From Clostridium celatum DSM 1785 (GTDB lineage: Bacteria > Bacillota > Clostridia > Clostridiales > Clostridiaceae): a stretch of DNA of 64,000 nucleotides. Location: contig NZ_KB291681.1 in the NCBI RefSeq assembly GCF_000320405.1, forward strand, positions 1 to 64,000, read 5' to 3'. Position numbers and translations under genes: made by a program. This document shows positions 58,598 through 64,000 of this stretch, in pieces (position 1 is the first letter of the stretch; every line of letters starts with the position of its first letter). The notes under the pieces were generated by a model, which was not told the DNA's origin, made no database searches, and was given only the letters and a program-made list of their open reading frames with translations.

Positions 58598-59971
58598 ATG
58601 ACAAAAGTATTTGATTATAAGTCATTAGACGAATTAAAGAACCAAGGTGAAGGGAAATACTTTTATATTCATACTTATGGGTGTCAGATGAACGAAGAAG
58701 ATTCTGAAAAACTTTCAGGTATGTTAAAGAGATTAGGATATACAAGAACAGAAGAAAAAACAGAGGCTGAAATAATATTATTTAATACTTGTTGTGTAAG
58801 AGAAAATGCAGAAAATAAGGTTTTTGGTAATTTAGGACAATTAAAAGCATTAAAAGCTAAAAATCCTGATTTAATAGTTGGAATATGTGGATGTATGATG
58901 CAACAAGAAGGAATGGCAGATAAGATATTAAAACAATTCCCGTATGTTAATATTATATTTGGAACACATAATGCATATAAATTCCCAGAGTATTTAAATA
59001 GAGTTAAAACAGAAGGTGTTCAAATAAAAGAGATATTTAATAAGGAAGAAGAAATTGTTGAAGGTCTTCCAGTTGATAGAAAAAGTGATGTTAAGGCTTT
59101 TGTTACTATAATGTATGGATGTAATAACTTCTGTACATACTGCATAGTTCCATATGTTAGAGGAAGAGAAAGATCAAGAAAGCCAGAAGATATTTTAAAG
59201 GAAATAAAAGAGTTAGTTGCAAATGGATATAAAGAAATAACACTTTTAGGTCAAAATGTTAATTCTTATGGAAAAGGATTAGAAAATGAAGTTTCTTTTG
59301 CTGAACTTTTAAGAATGATAAATGAAATAGATGGATTAGAAAGAGTTAGATTTATGACTTCTCATCCAAAGGATTTAAATGATGATGTAATTAAAGCTAT
59401 AAAAGAATGTGGAAAACTATGTGAGCAAATACATTTACCTGTTCAAAGTGGTTCAAATAGAATACTAAAGAAAATGAATAGACATTATACAAGAGAGTAT
59501 TATTTACTAGTTCTAAATAAAATAAAAAGAGAAATTCCAGATGTAGCATTAACTACAGATATCATAGTTGGGTTCCCTGGTGAAACAGAAGAAGATTTTA
59601 TAGATACATTAGAATTAGTTAAAGAAGTTAAATATGATGCGGCATTTACTTTCATTTATTCAAGAAGAAATAATACGCCAGCAGATATGATGTTAGATCA
59701 AGTTAATGATGAAGATAAGCATAATAGATTTAACAGATTAGTTGAAGCTGTAAATTCTAATGTAATAGCTCAAAATAAAGCTTATGAAGGGAAAATAGTT
59801 GAAGTTCTAGTTGAAGGTACTAGTAAGAATGATGAATCTAAGTTAAGTGGTAGAACTAGAAATGGTAGATTAGTTAATTTTGCAGCTGAAGGTGTAAAAG
59901 TAGGAGATATAGTAAATGTTACAATTACCAAAGCTCAAAACTTTTCACTAATAGGTGAAGTTTGTAAGTAA
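58598..59971 (+). CDS. miaB: tRNA-2-methylthio-N6-dimethylallyladenosine synthase MiaB
   Basis: The 457-residue radical SAM methylthiotransferase modifies i6A37 in tRNA. It has an N-terminal UPF0004 cluster domain with Cys29 (YGCQMN), CCVREN and GICGC, a radical SAM motif CNNFCTYC (~155-162) and a C-terminal TRAM domain (~385-455). ATG at 58598 is fixed by GGAGGAGAG; upstream in-frame codons lack a site. In clostridia miaB is followed by mutS, as here before the prophage. Confidence 0.95.
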   Translation: MTKVFDYKSLDELKNQGEGKYFYIHTYGCQMNEEDSEKLSGMLKRLGYTRTEEKTEAEIILFNTCCVRENAENKVFGNLGQLKALKAKNPDLIVGICGCMMQQEGMADKILKQFPYVNIIFGTHNAYKFPEYLNRVKTEGVQIKEIFNKEEEIVEGLPVDRKSDVKAFVTIMYGCNNFCTYCIVPYVRGRERSRKPEDILKEIKELVANGYKEITLLGQNVNSYGKGLENEVSFAELLRMINEIDGLERVRFMTSHPKDLNDDVIKAIKECGKLCEQIHLPVQSGSNRILKKMNRHYTREYYLLVLNKIKREIPDVALTTDIIVGFPGETEEDFIDTLELVKEVKYDAAFTFIYSRRNNTPADMMLDQVNDEDKHNRFNRLVEAVNSNVIAQNKAYEGKIVEVLVEGTSKNDESKLSGRTRNGRLVNFAAEGVKVGDIVNVTITKAQNFSLIGEVCK

Positions 59972-59986
59972 TATATGTGTATAGGT

Positions 59987-60019
59987 AAGCAACTCAGAAA
60001 AAATCTGGGTTGCTTTTAA
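59987..60019 (+). terminator. Terminator of miaB
   Basis: A 12-bp stem AAGCAACTCAGA/TCTGGGTTGCTT (one G-U pair) with an AAAAA loop and T-run. It separates miaB transcription from mutS, so mutS should have its own promoter in 60020-60104. Confidence 0.8.
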
Positions 60020-60119
60020 TTTATATTATTTAAATAGTAGCTATAATATAACAAAAAAAAATAAAATATGATAATATATAAATAAACAAAAATATAAAAT
60101 GTATGGAGGAATTTAAATT

Positions 60120-60167
60120 ATGGCATTGACACCGATGATGAGATACTGCTTTAATAACCCCTTATAA
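60120..60167 (+). pseudogene. mutS: 5' end of mutS cut by the prophage
   Basis: A start codon with GGAGGA 9 bp upstream begins MALTPMMR, the conserved N-terminus of clostridial MutS (normally continuing QY then the helix leading to the FFRLGDFYEMF region). After codon 8 the sequence changes (YCFNNPL) and stops at 60165-60167. Host synteny (miaB-mutS-mutL) and the adjacent integrase show this is an insertion, not decay. The remaining mutS should lie past the far end of the prophage. Without it the cell lacks MutS-dependent mismatch repair unless mutS is expressed from the other junction. Confidence 0.85.
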
Positions 60168-60228
60168 ACACTTGTTTTATTGCAATATAATAACTCAAAA
60201 ACTATAAACGGCAAAAAAACGGCAAAAA
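60129..60228. mobile_element. Left attachment site (attL) with phased arm repeats
   Basis: The chromosome-phage join falls near 60140-60146, where mutS identity ends; the crossover core must lie in or just before that point. The integrase end is 60234. Two copies of AAACGGCAAAAA (60206-60217 and 60217-60228) sit at exactly 11-bp spacing, like arm-type integrase sites on one face of DNA. Exact core limits need the other junction. Confidence 0.65.
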
Positions 60229-60233
60229 TGAAA

Positions 60234-61334
60234 TTATATATCTAAATTTTCAAAATTATTATTAATTATATTCTTTGCATTCATTAACATGCTATCTGTA
60301 ACATGAGTATAAGTATTCATAGTTTCTTTAACATCATGACCAAGTATATAGGCTGCTGTTTTAAAATCTACACCCGATGCAATTAATTTAGTTGCATATG
60401 TATGCCTAAGTTCATGTAAACACACATTGAATCCTAAACTTTTCATTCTTTTATTCAGTACAGTCTGAAAACTTCTTTTTTCTCCAAAATTAAATATTCT
60501 ACCATCTTCAGCTGGTTTATTATTAAACATATAATTTCTAATTTCCTTAATTGTAATTTCAGGTACTGGGATTATTCTATTAGAGTTCCTGCTTTTAAGA
60601 GGACCAAGCCCACAAACACCATTTCCTATATCTTTAAATTGCTTATTAATATCTATACCATTATTTAATATATCATCTTTTGTTAATCCTAAAATTTCTC
60701 CTATTCTAAGCCCTGCTGTAACAGCTATTAATGAAACTATGTAATATTTTTCTTTGTCATGTTTTAATTTTGAGAGAAGAGCTTTAACTTCCTCATCATC
60801 TAAAGCTCTTCTTTTTATTATTGTTTTATTCTTCTTTAGTTTAATATCATCACAAGGAGATACATTAAGTATTTTATATTTCTTAACTGCCGAATTGAAT
60901 AAAATCTTAATATATCCTACTTTAGATTCAATAGTTTTTTGTGTTCTGCCTTTTCGGTATAAGTCATCTATAATATTTTGCACATCTTTAGTTTTAATAG
61001 ATTTAAGAGGAAAATCCAATAATGCTTTAAAGCTATTGACAGAATACTTCATATTTGAAATTGTAGCAGCAGTTTGATACAAGTCATTATCTTGTTTATA
61101 TATTTCATAAAACTCGCTGAATGTTACTTCAGAGTAATCCAGATTTAAATTCTTTGTAGATTTAATAGCTTCTTTTATAGCTTCGAGAGCTTTATCAGCT
61201 GCTCTTTTTGCTTCTTGCTTACTCTTAAATCCTTGCTTAGCTTTTTGTTTCCATTTACCAATATCGTAATCTTTATAAGATATTATGAATTGCCATCCTT
61301 TATCTTTCTGGCGATATGTAATGTTGTATTGCAT
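60234..61334 (-). CDS. int: Tyrosine recombinase (phage integrase)
   Basis: The 366-residue integrase has an N-terminal arm-binding domain (~1-55), a SAM-like core-binding domain (~68-155) and a catalytic domain with the complete set of residues: Arg210 (AGLRIGE), Lys247 (LKSRN), His307 and Arg310 (LHELRHTY), His333 (LGHD) and Tyr342 (NTYTHV). It therefore looks active. It points toward attL and ends 88 bp from the mutS fragment. AAGGAGGAAAAG precedes the ATG and lies within an overlapping short frame. Confidence 0.95.
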   Translation of the reverse strand: MQYNITYRQKDKGWQFIISYKDYDIGKWKQKAKQGFKSKQEAKRAADKALEAIKEAIKSTKNLNLDYSEVTFSEFYEIYKQDNDLYQTAATISNMKYSVNSFKALLDFPLKSIKTKDVQNIIDDLYRKGRTQKTIESKVGYIKILFNSAVKKYKILNVSPCDDIKLKKNKTIIKRRALDDEEVKALLSKLKHDKEKYYIVSLIAVTAGLRIGEILGLTKDDILNNGIDINKQFKDIGNGVCGLGPLKSRNSNRIIPVPEITIKEIRNYMFNNKPAEDGRIFNFGEKRSFQTVLNKRMKSLGFNVCLHELRHTYATKLIASGVDFKTAAYILGHDVKETMNTYTHVTDSMLMNAKNIINNNFENLDI

Positions 61335-61399
61335 AACTTTTCCTCCTTTGTATAAATTAATTTTCCATTTTTAGTTATACAACTAATTTTAGTTAACAT
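61283..61399 (-). CDS. Possible 38-residue peptide overlapping the integrase start
   Basis: A frame starting at 61399 behind a strong GGAGGGG site encodes MLTKISCITKNGKLIYTKEE and 18 more residues. It overlaps the first 52 bp of int in another frame and spans the int ribosome binding site. No family is recognisable. If translated, ribosomes would cross the int start region, so it could couple or inhibit integrase translation. Confidence 0.3.
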   Translation of the reverse strand: MLTKISCITKNGKLIYTKEEKLCNTTLHIARKIKDGNS

Positions 61400-61477
61400 G
61401 TCTACCCCTCCGATTTATCCCTTATTCCTTAAAAATTCATCTCATATTCTTAATTTATATAATTTATCTTTTGTAGT

Positions 61478-61507
61478 GTTCAGTATACCGAACATAAACG
61501 TATGTTC
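61478..61507. promoter_or_regulatory. Overlapping GTTC/GAAC inverted repeats
   Basis: GTTC-N8-GAAC (61478-61493) shares its GAAC with GAACATA-AACG-TATGTTC (61490-61507, 7-bp arms). It lies between int and the repressor gene, upstream of int. It could be an operator for a phage regulator of int; the spacing does not fit the Firmicute LexA box (GAAC-N4-GTTC). The rest of 61400-61597 is AT-rich and non-coding. Confidence 0.4.
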
Positions 61508-61527
61508 ACATCAGGTGTAAAAAATAT

Positions 61528-61555
61528 GGAAAATATCAACATTGTTAATATTTCC
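61528..61555 (-). terminator. Terminator of the repressor gene
   Basis: On the minus strand GGAAATATTAACA and TGTTGATATTTTCC form an imperfect 12-13-bp stem, followed by ATATTTTTT, 43 bp after the repressor stop codon. Confidence 0.6.
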
Positions 61556-61597
61556 CTTGTCTGATTTTTTTTTATGTTACTTTTCAAAAAACTTAAA

Positions 61598-61963
61598 TTA
61601 CAATAGCTTTTTAACATCGAATCCAACACTCTTAAGTTTTTCAAAAAGTTCTTCAATATCTTTTTCTGTTAAATGTAATTTTTCATCATCAAAAGTAATC
61701 TCAAATAAATCTCCATCTATTTCTTTTTTTATATAAGTTCTATAATCATCAGATCTTAATAATAAAAAATTGGCATCTACATTTAAAAAATCAGCTATTT
61801 GAGATAATATTTTAAAGTTTGGTTCTCTTCTATCAACTAAATATCCACTTACAGTAGATTGTGAGACATTAAGAGCGTCCGCTAAGTCTTTCTTTTTAAT
61901 TTCTTTTTGTTCTAATAAAAAGCTCAGTCTTTTACCAAAAGTGTCCAACATTTTCATATCCAT
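61598..61963 (-). CDS. Phage CI-like XRE repressor
   Basis: The 121-residue protein has an N-terminal XRE helix-turn-helix (~8-65, KKDLADALNVSQSTVSGYLVDRREPNF) and a short acidic C-terminal region without a LexA-type peptidase. It probably maintains lysogeny and is relieved by an antirepressor rather than by RecA cleavage, which fits the BRO gene downstream. GAGGTG 8 bp upstream favours ATG at 61963 over GTG at 61972. It is divergent from the Cro-like gene. Confidence 0.85.
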   Translation of the reverse strand: MDMKMLDTFGKRLSFLLEQKEIKKKDLADALNVSQSTVSGYLVDRREPNFKILSQIADFLNVDANFLLLRSDDYRTYIKKEIDGDLFEITFDDEKLHLTEKDIEELFEKLKSVGFDVKKLL

Positions 61964-62050
61964 AATAATCACACCTCAATATAAGTATAAGCTATATGCA
62001 AACTTTTAATTAAAAAATTGACAAAAAGCTAATTATTTTTAAAAAACATA

Positions 62051-62079
62051 TTGACAACTTGACATAACGCGAATATAAT
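62051..62079 (+). promoter_or_regulatory. Consensus early (PR-type) phage promoter
   Basis: TTGACA (62051-62056), 17 bp, TATAAT (62074-62079): a perfect sigma-A promoter for the Cro-like operon. A second TTGACA overlaps at 62059. AAGCTA occurs at 61989, 62026 and 62088 around it and may mark operator half-sites. Confidence 0.8.
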
Positions 62080-62134
62080 TAACACATAAGCTAAAGAAAT
62101 TTACTTATAGAAAATATCCAAAGGGGGTGATAAT

Positions 62135-62365
62135 ATGAGTAATGTATTATTCTTAAGAAGAGGATTTGGTTTAACCCAAGATTATGTAGCTAAAGAATTA
62201 GGTATATCAAGACCTACATTATCAAAAAAAGAAAACAATCAATTGGATTGGACTAAAAGTGAAATGGAAATATTATCCAATATTTTTAAGAAATTTAATA
62301 AAAAATACACAATAGAAGAAATTTTTTTTAGTAATAACTTCGCTATTAGCGAATCGAATGATTAA
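62135..62365 (+). CDS. Cro-like helix-turn-helix regulator
   Basis: The 76-residue protein has an XRE-type helix-turn-helix at ~12-40 (LTQDYVAKELGISRPTLSKKEN) with no other domain. As the first gene rightward from the early promoter it is the likely Cro counterpart, favouring the lytic state. An AAAGGGGGTG site precedes it. A 6-bp inverted repeat (TTCGCT/AGCGAA, 62340-62354) lies near its 3' end, before the next regulator. Confidence 0.8.
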   Translation: MSNVLFLRRGFGLTQDYVAKELGISRPTLSKKENNQLDWTKSEMEILSNIFKKFNKKYTIEEIFFSNNFAISESND

Positions 62366-62395
62366 AAATTAACTTTTAGCAAAGAAGGGTTTAAT

Positions 62396-62623
62396 ATGAA
62401 TCTAAAAAACATAAGAAAAGAAAAGGGATTAACTTTATCAAAACTAAGTAGTATTTCAAGTATAAGCGCTAGTTATTTAAGTGAACTTGAAAAAGGTAAA
62501 TATGAAGCTACTGAAAGTAAAATAATTCGCTTAAGTTTAGCACTTGGAATTACACCAAACGAATTACTTGGATGGGAAGAAATAATAGATAACTTAAAAA
62601 GTAATCTAAATAATTTTATTTAA
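62396..62623 (+). CDS. Second XRE helix-turn-helix regulator
   Basis: The 75-residue protein is essentially one HTH_3 domain (MNLKNIRKEKGLTLSKLSSISS...SYLSELEKGKYEAT). It follows the Cro-like gene by 30 bp with AGAAGGG. Two tandem small XRE regulators after the early promoter are common in Firmicute phages; the role of this one is not known. Confidence 0.8.
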   Translation: MNLKNIRKEKGLTLSKLSSISSISASYLSELEKGKYEATESKIIRLSLALGITPNELLGWEEIIDNLKSNLNNFI

Positions 62624-62642
62624 AAAATAGGATGGTGGGAGA

Positions 62643-63350
62643 ATGGAGAACACAAAACATCAAAGAAGAAAAGATGTTCAATTATTTATTAATAAGGATT
62701 TAGGTTTAGAAGTAAGAGCGATTACAAATTCTGATGGAAGTATTTCGGTAAATGCAGAAGATGCTGCTACAGGATTTGGATGGATTGAAATTAAAGATGG
62801 TAAAAGATACGTTATGTGGAGAAGAGTAAATAAGTTTATAAAGGAATTTGATATTTCGGCACAAGTGTCGAAAGGAGATTTTATTCCAGAGAGTTTATTC
62901 TATTTATTAGGAATGAAAGCAGAAAATAAAGCAGCACAGGAATTTCAAAGATGGTTAGCAGTAGATGTAATACCACAGATAAGAAAAACAGGAACATATT
63001 CACCTAATAATCAACTTGCTTTGTCAGAGTTTAAGGGCCAAGTAATGTCATTAGTAAATGATATAGTATCTGAAAAAATTAATGAAGTTGAAGAAAAATG
63101 TTCAGAATTCTATAAAATCAACTCAGCAAAGAAGTATGATGTTAGTCAATATATTAAAAGAAGGTTAGGAATCAATAAAGCTAATAATGAATATCAGCAA
63201 GTTAAAGATAGAGTATTTCTATTACTTAATGTTACCAAATGGGAAGATATAGACATTGATACATTCAAAGAGTCTATAGATATTATAGATGAAAGTATAC
63301 GTGTGATAAAAATGGAAAGGCCTTACGAACAAACTAGATTTAATTTATAG
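62643..63350 (+). CDS. Phage antirepressor with BRO-N and ORF6C-like parts
   Basis: The 235-residue protein has an N-terminal domain ending in the BRO-N signature ESLFYLLGMKAENKAAQEF then RWLAVDVIPQIRKTGTY, and a C-terminal helical part (~130-220) resembling ORF6C. BRO-type antirepressors inactivate the phage repressor and trigger induction. The short peptidase-free repressor next door fits that mechanism. It starts 19 bp after the XRE gene behind GGTGGGAG. Confidence 0.8.
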   Translation: MENTKHQRRKDVQLFINKDLGLEVRAITNSDGSISVNAEDAATGFGWIEIKDGKRYVMWRRVNKFIKEFDISAQVSKGDFIPESLFYLLGMKAENKAAQEFQRWLAVDVIPQIRKTGTYSPNNQLALSEFKGQVMSLVNDIVSEKINEVEEKCSEFYKINSAKKYDVSQYIKRRLGINKANNEYQQVKDRVFLLLNVTKWEDIDIDTFKESIDIIDESIRVIKMERPYEQTRFNL

Positions 63351-63369
63351 AACTACAGGAGGTTATTAA

Positions 63370-63663
63370 ATGAAAGCAGTATTAACTAGAGCAGAATTAG
63401 CAGAAAGATGGAATGTAGATGTAAGAACTATAGCTAACTGGGAAAATGAAAGAATAATTCAAAGAGTAGATGGATTACCATTACCTAGATATTCTATAGA
63501 GCATATTCAATCTTTAGAGGGTATAAAGGATTTACATCAGTTTTCGCCTATAGAAAGAAGAAGATTAGAGGGAGAACTAGAAAAGCTTAAAGCAGAGAAT
63601 GAAAAATTAAAGGCAGTATTATCTAAGATACTTTCAGAAAGTGCAAAAATCGTAGGAATGTAA
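63370..63663 (+). CDS. Helix-turn-helix protein with C-terminal coiled coil
   Basis: The 97-residue protein has an N-terminal helix-turn-helix (LTRAELAERWNVDVRTIANWENE) resembling excisionase/MerR-like domains, then a short heptad-rich helix (~60-90, LEGELEKLKAENEKLKAVL). It may be a small DNA-binding accessory factor; an excisionase role is possible but unproven. AGGAGG precedes it by 6 bp. Confidence 0.7.
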   Translation: MKAVLTRAELAERWNVDVRTIANWENERIIQRVDGLPLPRYSIEHIQSLEGIKDLHQFSPIERRRLEGELEKLKAENEKLKAVLSKILSESAKIVGM

Positions 63664-63701
63664 CTTAACATAATTAACTACTGTAAAGGAGGTGATTAAT
63701 T

Positions 63702-63848
63702 ATGGAAGAAGAGATATTAGAAAAATCTAATGAACTTTATGATTTATTATCAAAGTTTAAAGAGAATGCAGAGAGTTCGAGTCAATACTGGAGTGTAGTA
63801 GAAACTCAAAACTCACTTGGATCATTAATGCAAAGTATAGGGGGATAA
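63702..63848 (+). CDS. Small phage protein
   Basis: A 48-residue acidic, helical peptide starting MEEEILEKSNELYD follows AAAGGAGGTGATT, a near-perfect ribosome binding site. No family recognised. It lies 38 bp after the helix-turn-helix gene, and the next gene starts 2 bp after it, in line with an early operon. Confidence 0.65.
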   Translation: MEEEILEKSNELYDLLSKFKENAESSSQYWSVVETQNSLGSLMQSIGG

Positions 63849-63850
63849 TT

Positions 63851-64000
63851 ATGAGTTTAATGTATAAGTTGTATGTTATATGGATTGGAACATTAAAGTT
63901 CGCATATATCAATGGAGCGTGTTTAGTTACAGTTATTGCAATTATGGCTATTATTACTGCATTAACAGATGATAAGGCTATATTTACAAAAATATTTAAA
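63851..64000 (+). CDS. Small membrane protein, cut by the window end
   Basis: The frame opens with MSLMYKLYVIW behind AGGGGGAT and remains open for 50 codons to the window edge. A hydrophobic stretch (~9-42, LVTVIAIMAIITAL) suggests one or two membrane helices. The C-terminus is not visible and the role is unknown. Confidence 0.55.
   Translation, partial: MSLMYKLYVIWIGTLKFAYINGACLVTVIAIMAIITALTDDKAIFTKIFK

Larger units (their letters stand above)
60144..64000. mobile_element. Prophage left end, continuing beyond the window
   Basis: Integrase, CI-like repressor, divergent early promoter, Cro-like and XRE regulators, BRO antirepressor, a helix-turn-helix protein and small early genes occur in the usual order of temperate siphovirus lysogeny modules. 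No structural genes are within the window, so an integrative element other than a phage is not fully excluded, but the repressor/antirepressor layout favours a phage. Confidence 0.85.

Noticed and set aside
60120-60167. A decayed mutS rather than a phage insertion.
   Set aside because: The first eight codons and the ribosome binding site are intact, the sequence changes abruptly, and an intact integrase gene with arm-type repeats begins at once; decay would leave scattered mutations over a longer homologous stretch.
61478-61507. A possible LexA (SOS) box.
   Set aside because: The Firmicute box needs GAAC-N4-GTTC; the spacings here are N8 and N10.
1-64000. tRNA or rRNA genes, CRISPR arrays, insertion sequences, toxin-antitoxin or known defence systems.
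   Set aside because: No tRNA-like cloverleaf, regular repeat-spacer pattern, transposase or recognisable defence gene was seen on reading both strands; the prophage continues beyond the window and could hold some.

Overview
The window is AT-rich, densely coded chromosomal DNA with A/T-ending codons, GGAGG-type ribosome binding sites and hairpin-plus-T-run terminators. It carries spore genes (an SspF-like SASP, a YtxC-like protein), a T-box, a lysine riboswitch and the gene orders cmk-ispH-S1 and miaB-mutS. Together these point to a spore-forming low-GC Firmicute, most likely Clostridium sensu stricto; the species cannot be fixed from the sequence alone.

Layout. Positions 34-2112 hold two divergent genes for the acetylase branch of lysine/diaminopimelate synthesis (dapH and an aminotransferase). 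Positions 2480-8137 are a complete oligopeptide ABC transporter operon, oppBCDFA, with a clear promoter, an upstream inverted repeat and a very strong terminator. Positions 8762-11723 are the minus-strand asd-dapA-dapB operon behind a lysine riboswitch. Positions 11854-15958 hold a spore DNA-binding protein, a methyltransferase, Hsp33, a Clostridium-type protein of unknown role and a YtxC-like gene preceded by a tandem hairpin repeat. Positions 16185-19013 are the Ktr potassium system plus a SpoU-type RNA methylase. Positions 19022-22911 are pheST under a T-box. Positions 22967-41247 mix housekeeping genes (zapA-like, a U32 protein, mutS2, idi, a SNF2 helicase) with several uncharacterised genes, one of which has lost its start codon. 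Positions 41416-54815 include pullulanase, a DUF523/DUF1722 protein, TerC, an esterase, pyrE, threonine ammonia-lyase, a pseudouridine synthase, mnmM, an RpiR regulator and a flavoprotein. Positions 54876-57469 are cmk-ispH-S1, followed by a GNAT gene and miaB.

The most notable event is at the right end. Directly after miaB and its terminator, a start codon with a good ribosome binding site begins a recognisable mutS (MALTPMMR), but the frame stops after 15 codons. A tyrosine-integrase prophage begins there: phased attachment-arm repeats, integrase, a CI-like repressor, a divergent consensus promoter, two Cro/XRE regulators, a BRO-type antirepressor, a helix-turn-helix/coiled-coil protein and small early genes running off the window. 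The prophage therefore splits the DNA mismatch repair gene mutS at its eighth codon, and precise excision would restore it. This resembles the prophage-controlled mutator switch known at mutS-mutL of Streptococcus pyogenes. The other end (attR and the rest of mutS) lies outside the window.

Other signals of interest are a promoter whose -10 box forms the tip of a terminator-like hairpin that also covers the next gene's ribosome binding site (32565-32609), and two 66-bp tandem hairpin units with pair-preserving changes (14799-14936). No tRNA, rRNA, CRISPR array or insertion sequence was seen.
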